This document shows, piece after piece, positions 1-5,647 of a stretch of DNA of 10,888 nt; the first letter of the stretch is position 1; each line of letters opens with the position of its first letter. Position numbers and translations under genes: made by a program. Under the pieces are notes generated by a model that did not search any database, was not told where the DNA came from, and was given only the letters and a program-made list of their open reading frames with translations. The DNA is from Candidatus Omnitrophota bacterium (lineage in GTDB: Bacteria > Omnitrophota > Gorgyraeia > Gygaellales > Profunditerraquicolaceae): positions 1 through 10,888 of the forward strand of contig JAQTNB010000021.1 in NCBI GenBank assembly GCA_028714055.1, read 5' to 3'.

Positions 1-1280
1 CCTACGGGCCTTTCAAAGGTGTTCAGGTAATAAAAGAATACCGAGATATCCAGCCGATCGCTCGGTTTGTATCCGGCACCGAGGCACGGCATCAGAAGAT
101 TTTCAAAATCGCCGGGAGAAAAAGTCCCGGGCCTGGGAACTCCATAGTTAAGCCCGTATCCTCCTCCCATGGCAACGATGGGCAGCATATCGACGTTGCT
201 TGAGCTGATGGCGTCGCCCAGGTTGAGGTTCATCGGAGAATAATAATTGAATCCCCTGTTCTTGGAGGTCAAAAGATTGGCATCCCCGGCAAGCGCCATC
301 TCAGGCGTCGCCTTATTCCCCGATGCCGCCAGGAATTGCAGGGAAGGGGTGAATTTACCCACGTAACATTCGCCCCCCACATAGGCAAGGTACCCGGAAT
401 GCTCGATATCTCCGTAGACAGGGTCGATGGACTCGGCCCTTCCGAAGTTGCGCGCGTACTCGAGGGAAAAAGCCCCTTTTTCATTCTCTTTCCTGAATGC
501 GGCTCCGATCGTTCCCAGGATATCCCGGTTTACCGGGGTGATAAAGGTGTTATCGCGCTTATCTGCCGAGGTATAGTCGGCCAGGACGCCGACGTAGGGC
601 CAAAGGTAGCCTGACCCCGTATCATACTTGAGGTCCGCGGCAAAAAAGTTCGCGGCTCCATGGTTATAATCGATGCCCTGCTCCTCATCCTGGCGTACGC
701 GCGGCCCAAGGTGGTTCTTACGGTTTACATCCGGGCGGCAGTAATAGAGCCTCCAGGCAAAGGCGCCGGATTGAAGCGTATAGCTTAAGCCGTAATTCTC
801 ATAGCTGCCGTTGAGGGCAAAACCGTTCCCTACTTCATACAGATAAAGCCCTGCCTTGACCCGGGAGGCGTTTCCCACGGGCAGGTCAAACCAGAATTCT
901 TCCAACTCGGGCAAAAGCGCATCCCCGCGATAGTGTTCGATCACGCCTCCCGAAGTCATCAACGTATTATGCACAAACAGGGGCGCGTCATAATCATAGG
1001 GGCCGTTGCGCTCCGCTTTAACGTAAAAAATCGCGTCGCTTTCTTTGGCATGCAGCGTAAGCGCAAGGTTATAGTCTATGCCGGCATAGACGGTCGAGTC
1101 GTCGCTTATGGCGTTATCCAGGTCAACGATGTTCCTGAATATGACCAGGTCATTGCGCAGATAGGCGTCCAACGTAAGAAGTATGGCTTCGGAATCCAGG
1201 AAGGTAAAGGCAGAGCACGGGGTTATGAAGACCGCTAAGGCAACGGATAGAGCCAAAGAAAACGCAACGACTTTCGCCAT
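1..1280 (-). CDS. Outer-membrane beta-barrel protein (porin / alginate-export-like), 3' end cut by window
   Basis: The first 426 codons of a secreted protein are visible and the reading frame runs open off the window edge. Three in-frame ATG codons lie in a row at 1286-1278. The AAGGAGG ribosome site abuts the first and sits six bases from the third, so I start at 1280. Residues 1 to about 24 form a signal peptide (basic MAK, hydrophobic core, cleavage after C-S-A). The rest has no long hydrophobic helix but many alternating, Tyr/Phe-rich strands ending in aromatic residues (for example GLYLYEVGNGFAL, SYTLQSGAFAWRLYY, DRLDISVFFYYL), as expected of a membrane barrel. The overall style resembles alginate-export or OprD-like porins, but I recognise no diagnostic motif, so substrate is unknown. 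It follows the polyferredoxin gene by 21 bases with no visible terminator, so it is probably co-transcribed with the redox genes. Confidence 0.8.
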   Translation of the reverse strand, partial: MAKVVAFSLALSVALAVFITPCSAFTFLDSEAILLTLDAYLRNDLVIFRNIVDLDNAISDDSTVYAGIDYNLALTLHAKESDAIFYVKAERNGPYDYDAPLFVHNTLMTSGGVIEHYRGDALLPELEEFWFDLPVGNASRVKAGLYLYEVGNGFALNGSYENYGLSYTLQSGAFAWRLYYCRPDVNRKNHLGPRVRQDEEQGIDYNHGAANFFAADLKYDTGSGYLWPYVGVLADYTSADKRDNTFITPVNRDILGTIGAAFRKENEKGAFSLEYARNFGRAESIDPVYGDIEHSGYLAYVGGECYVGKFTPSLQFLAASGNKATPEMALAGDANLLTSKNRGFNYYSPMNLNLGDAISSSNVDMLPIVAMGGGYGLNYGVPRPGTFSPGDFENLLMPCLGAGYKPSDRLDISVFFYYLNTFERPV

Positions 1281-1301
1281 CATCATCCTCCTTGAAGGTT
1301 T

Positions 1302-1985
1302 TTACGCTTCGTGCTTCCGGCGGCCTGCAAAATACAACGCCTTCGCAGGGCAGGCGGAAACGCACAAGCCGCAACCCAGACAGTCCTTATCGGTAACCGG
1401 CAGATCGCCTTCTTTCTTAAAGGCATACGCCTTGATCTGCAGGGGGCATACCTTGGCGCACATCTTGCATTCGACGCAGGCGTTTGACCTGATAAAAAGC
1501 CCCTCTTTCCTGCGGGAAACCAGCTTGATCATGGTGCCTACCGGGCAGACCGTGCACCAGGCGCGCTCATGCAGGAAAAACGCCAAAAAAAGCCCCGCGA
1601 TGGTGGTAGAGGAAACCATGATCACCAGGGCCAGGCCTATACGGGTGAAATCAGGCCAATAACGAAGGAAGGAATAGGCCACGACCGCCATAAGCAGCCC
1701 CAGGACCCCGAGCCTCACCGGGTAGCCGCGCAGAAGATCAGGTATCCGGCGATGAGGGCTGAGCATCCCGGCATACGCATCGTAAAAGCTCCCGCGCGGG
1801 CAATACCAGTCGCACCAGCGCCGGCCCTGCGTTATGCCGATGGCGATCCCCAGGAGCATGCAAAGCAGGATGGAATAACCCAGGAGCGGAAATTTCCAGG
1901 CAAAGGCGAGGACCGCGATAAAGAGCGCCGACATCAGCGATTGCTTTATGCGTCTTGTGCGCCTAAGCGCCTGAAAGGTTTGCAT
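1302..1985 (-). CDS. Membrane polyferredoxin, NapH/CcoG-like 4Fe-4S protein
   Basis: A 227-residue membrane iron-sulfur protein. Four hydrophobic segments are visible at about residues 17-30, 34-51, 89-107 and 115-137. Between and after them lie two short cysteine motifs typical of NapH-type proteins, C58-x3-C62-P and C144-x2-C147-P. A C-terminal domain then carries two classical 4Fe-4S motifs: C170-x2-C173-x2-C176-x3-C180-P and C202-x2-C205-x2-C208-x3-C212-P. Such proteins pass electrons between the quinone pool or membrane and soluble or periplasmic partners; the partner here is not known. The frame stays open upstream to 2099, but that would overlap the reductase gene by 113 bases. The ATG at 1985, one base after that gene's stop, is the natural start and implies translational coupling, as no good ribosome site is visible. 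Its place after the TrxB-like gene suggests a membrane electron source or sink for the thiol pathway (inference). Confidence 0.88.
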   Translation of the reverse strand: MQTFQALRRTRRIKQSLMSALFIAVLAFAWKFPLLGYSILLCMLLGIAIGITQGRRWCDWYCPRGSFYDAYAGMLSPHRRIPDLLRGYPVRLGVLGLLMAVVAYSFLRYWPDFTRIGLALVIMVSSTTIAGLFLAFFLHERAWCTVCPVGTMIKLVSRRKEGLFIRSNACVECKMCAKVCPLQIKAYAFKKEGDLPVTDKDCLGCGLCVSACPAKALYFAGRRKHEA

Positions 1986-1986
1986 C

Positions 1987-2892
1987 TTAAAATTTATGCT
2001 GAGCCAGGTACCTGAAAGCGCTGAGCGCCGCTTTCGAGCCTTCGCCGGCAGCGATGATAATCTGCTTTTCCGGCACGTCGGTAACGTCCCCCGCGGCAAA
2101 AACCCCTTCCATGCTGGTCTCGTTGCGGCTGTTCACTTTTATCTCGCCGTATTCGTTGCGCGCGACGCCCTGCGCGAATTCCGAATTCGGGATAAGGCCG
2201 ATCTCCACGAATATGCCCTGGACCGCCAGGCGCTCTTTTTTACCGCCGCGGGATATCTCCAGGCCCTGCACCATCTTTTCTCCGTAAACCTGCGTGACGG
2301 AAGAGCCGTTCAGGATAGCGACATTCCCGGCCGCCTCGGCTTTTTCCCGCATCACCGCATCCCCGGTGAGCGCGGAAGCCGCGTTAATGACGTGCACCCG
2401 GCGGGCGATGTTCATCAGCTGCAGCGTCGCATCCAGCGCTGAGTTCCCTCCTCCGATAACGGCGACGTCCTTGCCGGAGAAAAGCGGGCCGTCGCAGGTG
2501 GCGCAATACGTCAGGCCTTTGTTCTTGAATTCTTTTTCTCCCGGGACCCCCAATTCGCGCGAACGCTTTCCCGAAGCGATAATGGCCGTGCGGGCTTCGT
2601 ATCGCGCCTTATCGGTCGTGAGCGTCACCGCGTCTTGAGAACGTGAAAGCTCCCTGACCAGCTCCCCTTCCCGCACATCGATGCGGTAACGGCGCATGTG
2701 CTCTTCGAACTTGGCGGCAAGCTCGGGGCCGGTTACGAATTGATACCCGGTATAATTCTCGACATCCCCGCTCCAGGCTGTCTGGCCCCCGATATCGCCG
2801 CTGATGACCAGAAAATCCATGCGCTTGCGTGCGGCATAGACGCCGGCGGTAATGCCGGCGGGGCCGGCTCCGACAATGATCAGTTCAAGCAT
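1987..2892 (-). CDS. trxB: Thioredoxin-reductase-like flavoprotein
   Basis: A 301-residue, full-length low-molecular-weight thioredoxin reductase family protein. FAD motifs are GAGPAG (residues 8-13), GGQ (35-37) and GVFAAGDV (263-270). The redox-active pair is C130-A-T-C133-D-G and the nucleotide-binding loop is GGGNSALDA (147-155). Such enzymes take electrons from a pyridine nucleotide through FAD to the CxxC disulfide and on to a small thiol protein. The HRRxxxR motif that marks NADPH use in standard TrxB is absent: the strand after the GGGNSA loop reads VHVINAASAL. This enzyme may therefore prefer NADH or another donor. The gene starts five bases after the glutaredoxin-like gene and ends one base before the polyferredoxin gene. 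No thioredoxin is encoded nearby, so the CPYC protein just upstream is the likely partner, as in the Clostridium pasteurianum Cp34/Cp9 peroxidase-reducing pair (family knowledge). Confidence 0.93.
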   Translation of the reverse strand: MLELIIVGAGPAGITAGVYAARKRMDFLVISGDIGGQTAWSGDVENYTGYQFVTGPELAAKFEEHMRRYRIDVREGELVRELSRSQDAVTLTTDKARYEARTAIIASGKRSRELGVPGEKEFKNKGLTYCATCDGPLFSGKDVAVIGGGNSALDATLQLMNIARRVHVINAASALTGDAVMREKAEAAGNVAILNGSSVTQVYGEKMVQGLEISRGGKKERLAVQGIFVEIGLIPNSEFAQGVARNEYGEIKVNSRNETSMEGVFAAGDVTDVPEKQIIIAAGEGSKAALSAFRYLAQHKF

Positions 2893-2897
2893 GGCGT

Positions 2898-3134
2898 TTA
2901 TATCCCCAGGGCCCTGACGATGCGTTCTTTGTCGAATCCGACGATGATCTCATCGTCTACGGCGATGACCGGGACACCCATCTGCCCGGATTTTGCGATC
3001 ATCTCTTCGGCAGCCTGATCATCCGAGGAAACGTCGACATCTTCGAACACGACGTTATTGTCTTTTAAGAACTGTTTGGCCCTGATACAGTAAGGGCAGG
3101 TGGGGGTGCTGTAAATACGGACCTTTTTCTCCAT
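2898..3134 (-). CDS. Glutaredoxin-like CPYC protein (NrdH/YruB type)
   Basis: A 78-residue thioredoxin-fold protein. It has the active site C13-P-Y-C16 after the first strand, the cis-proline loop MGVPVI (residues 52-57) and the IVGFD segment shared by NrdH and the YruB-type glutaredoxin-like proteins. It lacks the glutathione-specific features of long glutaredoxins, so reduction by the TrxB-like flavoprotein encoded five bases downstream is more likely than by glutathione. The start at 3134 has a good ribosome site, AAGGAGA, six bases away. Likely role: cytoplasmic dithiol carrier feeding the thiol peroxidase encoded further upstream in the same cluster, or ribonucleotide reductase. The first is favoured by gene context only. 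Confidence 0.92.
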   Translation of the reverse strand: MEKKVRIYSTPTCPYCIRAKQFLKDNNVVFEDVDVSSDDQAAEEMIAKSGQMGVPVIAVDDEIIVGFDKERIVRALGI

Positions 3135-3152
3135 CTCGTCTCTCCTTGTTTC

Positions 3153-3173
3153 GCCCGCCCAAAACAGGCAGGC
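3153..3173 (-). other. Small intercistronic hairpin
   Basis: In the minus-strand transcript the arms GCCUGCC and GGCGGGC pair over seven positions (one U-G wobble) around a seven-base loop. The hairpin starts at the last base of the stop codon of the flavin split-barrel gene and lies before the ribosome site of the glutaredoxin-like gene. There is no following U-run, so it is not a standard intrinsic terminator. It may mark an RNA processing or partial attenuation point, or be chance in a GC-rich stretch. Confidence 0.3.
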
Positions 3174-3640
3174 TACATCTTCCTGATGTGATGGGGAGTG
3201 AGGTCCACCACTTCATGCGTCTCCATGAGGATCATATACGCGGGTTTGGGTAAAAGCGCCTCGGGATGGCGGGGATGGCCCTTTTCTTCCCGCATGTTCC
3301 TGATCACCCTTTGGGTGATCCGCGTGGTGACCTTTTCTTCCCATGCCTTGATGACCTGAGGCCTGACGTCTTCGGTGCGGATGATCCTGGCTTTCCCCTT
3401 CAGGCAGTAACCTTTGAATTTATGCTCGTCCACCGCGGTAATGCTGATATGGTCGTTGCCTTTGAGGTTCTCGAAGGTCCCCCCCATATACAGGTCCAAC
3501 AGGTAAATCTTACCGTCTGGTTCCACATCCACGATGCCTTTGCAGGCACTATGGGGAGTGCCGTTTTTATCCACCGTGGAGACGATCATGAAGCTCTGAT
3601 TTTTCAGGAAATGCAGGATGTCTCCGGAAAGTTTTTCCAT
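3173..3640 (-). CDS. Pyridoxamine 5'-phosphate oxidase-related FMN-binding split-barrel protein
   Basis: A 155-residue protein resembling the small FMN-binding split-barrel family (PNPOx-like). The N-terminal half shows the family pattern: a helix, then FMIVSTVDKNGTPHSA (residues 17-32), where a strand is followed by the D-x-x-G-x-P-H turn, then DGKIYLLD (42-49), then a F-x-N-L-K segment (56-60) before the next strand. True pyridoxamine phosphate oxidases are longer with a distinct C-terminus, so this is more likely a generic flavin reductase or oxidoreductase. The C-terminal part (about 90-130) is charged and rich in Arg and His. It sits between rubredoxin (11-base gap) and the glutaredoxin-like gene, which suggests electron transfer in the same detoxification pathway. 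The exact substrate cannot be read from sequence. Start: ATG at 3640 with an AAAGGG ribosome site overlapping the rubredoxin stop region. Confidence 0.85.
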   Translation of the reverse strand: MEKLSGDILHFLKNQSFMIVSTVDKNGTPHSACKGIVDVEPDGKIYLLDLYMGGTFENLKGNDHISITAVDEHKFKGYCLKGKARIIRTEDVRPQVIKAWEEKVTTRITQRVIRNMREEKGHPRHPEALLPKPAYMILMETHEVVDLTPHHIRKM

Positions 3641-3651
3641 GTAAACGCCCT

Positions 3652-3810
3652 TTAGACCTTTTCAAACATATCTTTGCCTACCCCGCATTCCGGACAGACC
3701 CAGCCCGCAGGAAGGTCTTCAAAGACGGTCCCCGGCTTTACGCCGTTGTCAGGATCGCCCTTTTGAGGATCATAGATGTAACCGCAAACCGTGCAGCGAT
3801 ATTTTGCCAT
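3652..3810 (-). CDS. Rubredoxin
   Basis: A complete 52-residue rubredoxin. The two iron-binding loops are C6-T-V-C9-G-Y and C39-P-E-C42-G, with the conserved core [14 protein letters not shown], the P-G-T-x-F-E-D-L-P turn and the W-V-C-P segment. One Fe is held by the four cysteines and carries single electrons. In anaerobes rubredoxin is the usual donor to flavodiiron proteins and superoxide reductase, both encoded in this window. The flavodiiron gene lies just upstream with only the ferritin-like gene between. The start at 3810 is preceded by GAGGGGTG, a ribosome site form repeated before several genes in this cluster. The gap to the ferritin-like gene is 15 bases, so the two are almost certainly co-transcribed. 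Confidence 0.97.
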   Translation of the reverse strand: MAKYRCTVCGYIYDPQKGDPDNGVKPGTVFEDLPAGWVCPECGVGKDMFEKV

Positions 3811-3825
3811 GTCAACACCCCTCTT

Positions 3826-4005
3826 TTAGATTTTGGTGAATTCGATTATCTTGTTTTCTATGAGCTTCTTGTGTTTTTGTTCCTCATTGGCGAGAAAAAG
3901 AAAGATCTCCTTAGCGGCAGGATATTCGTTGGCAAACTTCTTGTAAATCGCGGCGGCCTCCTCTTCCTTGCCTAACGCCACTTTCAGCGCTTCAACCGGC
4001 CCCAT
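3826..4005 (-). CDS. Minimal two-helix ferritin/rubrerythrin-like protein
   Basis: A 59-residue protein predicted to be two helices. The first (about residues 3-27) holds the cluster EEEAAAIY. The second (about 30-57) holds the N-E-E-x-x-H metal motif (residues 40-45). This is the pattern of half of a ferritin or rubrerythrin four-helix bundle, in which carboxylates and one E-x-x-H per half bind a di-iron site. Full rubrerythrins and ferritins are two to three times longer, so this protein would have to dimerise to build a bundle, as the two-helix encapsulated ferritins do. An ideal AGGAGG site lies within the last codons of the flavodiiron gene and fixes the ATG at 4005, two bases after that stop. 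That makes it a real gene and not a truncated remnant. Likely role: iron binding or oxidation, or peroxide handling, beside the flavodiiron protein and rubredoxin. Confidence 0.82.
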   Translation of the reverse strand: MGPVEALKVALGKEEEAAAIYKKFANEYPAAKEIFLFLANEEQKHKKLIENKIIEFTKI

Positions 4006-4007
4006 AG

Positions 4008-5192
4008 CTACCTCCTTTTTATCTCTTCGGCAAATGCCTTTCCCTGCTCATAGCAGCGTTTCAGGTCTTCCGCGGTGGGCGCATATTGAATGCCGATACC
4101 CGGCATCGCCGTTTCAACCCCCGCCTCCTGCAACACTCCCTCGATCTCTTTTACCGCCCCTCCTGCCCACCCGTATGACCCGAAGGCAAAGGCGACGCGG
4201 CCTTTCGGACGCAGGCCTTTGAATAATTCCAGGAATCCCCCCAGGGCGGGGAGCATATCGTTATCGTGGGTGGAAGACCCGAACACAAACCCTTTTGCCT
4301 CCAGCATCTGCGTGATCACATCTGTGCGGTCGGACTCGGCGATATCGTAAAGCTTCACCCGGACTCCCGAATCCGTGAGCCCCTGCGTGATTGCGCGCGC
4401 CATCTTTTCCGTCGCCTTCCACATCGTCTCATACACCACGACGGCGCTTGCCTCCGTCTTATTGGCGGCCCAGGAGGCATAAGCGTTTACGATCCGGGCC
4501 GGGTCCTTGCGCCAGATGATCCCGTGGCTGGGGGCGATCATCGTAATGGGGATATTCATCTTTTTGACTTCTTCGATCTTTTTAAGGATCACGCTGCCCA
4601 GAGGCCAGAGGATATTGGCATAATACGATTTTGCTTCCTCCATCAGCGCGCACTGGTCGGTCTCATCGTCAAAACGTTCGCTGGTCGCGTAATGCTGCCC
4701 AAAGGCGTCGTTGGGCATCAGTAATTGCTCTTGCGGGCAATAGGTAAACATGCTGTCCGGCCAGTGGATCATCGGCGCTTCCAGGAAGGTCAGGCTGCGC
4801 CTGCCAAGATCGATGGAATCGCCGCTTTTTACCACCTGAAAATCCCAGTTCCCGTAATAATTCTTGTACAAGCCCTCTTTGCATTTTTGCGTCCCCACGA
4901 CCTTCGCGCGGGGGCAGCGCTCAAGAAGCCTCGGCAACGCCCCGGAATGGTCCGTCTCCACGTGATTGGCAATGATATAATCGATCTTTTCCGGAGGTAT
5001 TATTTCCGATATCTTTTCGATCATCTCGTCCGCAAAAGGCGCATAGACGGTGTCAATCAACGCGACCTTTTCATCGACCACCAAATACGCGTTATAAGTC
5101 GTGCCGCGCTTTGTCGTATAGGTGTGCCCGTGAAAATTACGCACGTTCCAGTCTACCGCGCCCACCCAGAATATATTTTTTCTTATCTCCAC
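4008..5192 (-). CDS. fprA: Class A flavodiiron protein (FprA-type O2/NO reductase)
   Basis: A 394-residue, full-length A-type flavoprotein. The N-terminal metallo-beta-lactamase-like domain (about 1-245) carries the di-iron ligands H77-x-E79-x-D81-H82, H143 (in MIHWPD), D162 (in NDAFGQH) and H223 (in PSHG). The C-terminal flavodoxin domain (about 248-394) carries FMN loops VYETMWKATEKMA, SSTHDND and FGSYGWAGGA. These enzymes reduce O2 to water or NO to N2O in the cytoplasm of anaerobes. Class A members need an outside rubredoxin, and one is encoded two genes downstream. No rubredoxin domain is fused. The start is GTG at 5192, nine bases after a GAGGGG ribosome site; the conserved FWVGAVDWNVRNFHG opening supports it. 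A strong hairpin lies in the leader (5214-5259). The stop codon is part of the spacer that precedes the ferritin-like start. Confidence 0.97.
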   Translation of the reverse strand: MEIRKNIFWVGAVDWNVRNFHGHTYTTKRGTTYNAYLVVDEKVALIDTVYAPFADEMIEKISEIIPPEKIDYIIANHVETDHSGALPRLLERCPRAKVVGTQKCKEGLYKNYYGNWDFQVVKSGDSIDLGRRSLTFLEAPMIHWPDSMFTYCPQEQLLMPNDAFGQHYATSERFDDETDQCALMEEAKSYYANILWPLGSVILKKIEEVKKMNIPITMIAPSHGIIWRKDPARIVNAYASWAANKTEASAVVVYETMWKATEKMARAITQGLTDSGVRVKLYDIAESDRTDVITQMLEAKGFVFGSSTHDNDMLPALGGFLELFKGLRPKGRVAFAFGSYGWAGGAVKEIEGVLQEAGVETAMPGIGIQYAPTAEDLKRCYEQGKAFAEEIKRR

Positions 5193-5213
5193 TTTTTATC
5201 ACCCCTCTTTATG

Positions 5214-5259
5214 ATAAAGCCGGGCGCACGGCACGGCCCTTGTGCCTTGCGCCCTTTAT
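5214..5259 (-). promoter_or_regulatory. Strong hairpin in the leader of the flavodiiron gene
   Basis: Arms at 5222-5234 and 5242-5254 pair over 13 positions with one mismatch around a seven-base loop. After a three-base bulge, ATAAA and TTTAT at the outer ends pair for five more. It occupies most of the 85-base gap between the desulforedoxin-like gene and the flavodiiron gene, 21 bases before the GTG start. There is no long U-run after it on the minus-strand transcript, so it is not a textbook terminator. It could stabilise or attenuate the downstream message, or mark an operon boundary. The other strand has a short TTTATT after the stem but no gene to end there. Confidence 0.55.
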
Positions 5260-5266
5260 TGTAGCA
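5258..5266 (-). promoter_or_regulatory. Possible extended -10 promoter element for the flavodiiron operon
   Basis: Reading the minus strand, TGC is followed directly by TACAAT, an extended -10 form (TGn plus five of six bases of TATAAT). No good -35 element is seen. If used, transcription would begin near 5251, inside the 5' arm of the leader hairpin, and would drive the flavodiiron, ferritin-like and rubredoxin genes separately from the sigma-factor genes. The motif is short and could be chance. Confidence 0.25.
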
Positions 5267-5277
5267 TTAACCGCCGA

Positions 5278-5430
5278 TTATTTCTTCTTTTTTACTGCGC
5301 GTTTGGCTTGCGCGGTCATCGGCCTGCCGCAGCACCATACCGTGGTGCGCGCAATACCGCAGCTGCTGACCACCACTTCCCTGCCGCAGGGGACACACGC
5401 CAGCTTCTGCCCTTTTTTCAGTTTTCCCAT
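5278..5430 (-). CDS. Desulforedoxin-like five-cysteine small protein (copy 1)
   Basis: A 50-residue protein. Its middle matches the desulforedoxin pattern: G-x3-A-C12-V-P-C15-G, then a VVV strand, then C33-C34-G-R-P-M. Desulforedoxin and the N-terminal domain of desulfoferrodoxin hold one Fe with exactly this CxxC plus CC arrangement and act as small electron carriers. Two things differ here: the spacing between the pairs is 17 residues (against about 15 in classical desulforedoxin, from memory), and an extra cysteine, C24, sits between them. The last dozen residues are basic (AQAKRAVKKKK). The ribosome site AGGAGGGG lies just before the ATG at 5430. The gene follows its paralogue by 12 bases. 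The superoxide reductase in this window lacks a desulforedoxin domain, so this protein could supply that function separately. A zinc-binding role is the main alternative. Confidence 0.75.
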   Translation of the reverse strand: MGKLKKGQKLACVPCGREVVVSSCGIARTTVWCCGRPMTAQAKRAVKKKK

Positions 5431-5442
5431 ACACCCCTCCTT

Positions 5443-5592
5443 TTACTTTTTCGCCTGATGGACCCTCTTTTTTTCCCGCGGGGGCGTCCTTTCAACGGTC
5501 TCTTCGCAGCAAGCTACCGGCATAAAACCAAAGCAGCTTCCCGTATAGAACGACTGCGCACCGCAGACCCTGCATTCCATTTTCTTCTTCAT
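5443..5592 (-). CDS. Desulforedoxin-related five-cysteine small protein (copy 2, divergent)
   Basis: A 49-residue protein that shares the cysteine plan of the next gene: C7-R-V-C10-G, one middle cysteine (C20) and C28-C29, with the same 17 residues between the CxxC and the CC. Outside the cysteines the two differ widely. This one has aromatic residues in the middle (SFYTGSCFGFM) and lacks the G-x-P-M that follows CC in copy 1. The C-terminal third is basic and proline-containing. It is probably a diverged tandem duplicate holding an iron or zinc centre; the function is unknown. The ATG at 5592 follows a GAGGGGGGTGA ribosome site whose upstream part can be paired by an inverted repeat (see 5605-5645). 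It lies 55 bases downstream of the sigma-factor stop, so these two small genes are the first targets in line after the regulator. Confidence 0.65.
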   Translation of the reverse strand: MKKKMECRVCGAQSFYTGSCFGFMPVACCEETVERTPPREKKRVHQAKK

Positions 5593-5604
5593 CAGAATCA
5601 CCCC

Positions 5605-5645
5605 CCTCTTCGTTTCTTAATTTTGATGACAAAGAGGCGAAGAGG
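5605..5645 (-). promoter_or_regulatory. Hairpin able to cover the ribosome site of the five-cysteine gene pair
   Basis: In the minus-strand RNA, CCUCUUCG (5645-5638) is perfectly complementary to CGAAGAGG (5612-5605), which overlaps the ribosome binding site of the gene starting at 5592. A second near-copy, CCUCUUUG (5637-5630), lies directly next to the first and can pair with the same segment using one U-G wobble. Two adjacent anti-Shine-Dalgarno copies competing for one site could form a translation switch. Eight base pairs with a 25-base loop is only moderately stable, so this is a candidate and not a proven element. Confidence 0.35.
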
Positions 5646-5647
5646 TT

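Noticed and set aside
1986..2099. Upstream extension of the polyferredoxin frame to 2099
   Set aside because: The extra 38 residues overlap the thioredoxin-reductase-like gene, are Arg/Ser-rich without family resemblance, and the ATG at 1985 sits one base after that gene's stop.
1183..2442. Long plus-strand open frames opposite the polyferredoxin and reductase genes
   Set aside because: They mirror strongly supported minus-strand genes, have low-complexity Arg/Pro/His-rich products and no recognisable motifs.
3153..3173. Hairpin after the flavin split-barrel gene as a terminator
   Set aside because: No U-run follows and the next gene starts 19 bases later with a good ribosome site, so the operon most likely continues.
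4266..5264. Plus-strand open frames opposite the flavodiiron gene
   Set aside because: The minus-strand product has every di-iron and FMN motif; the plus-strand products show none and are antisense shadows.
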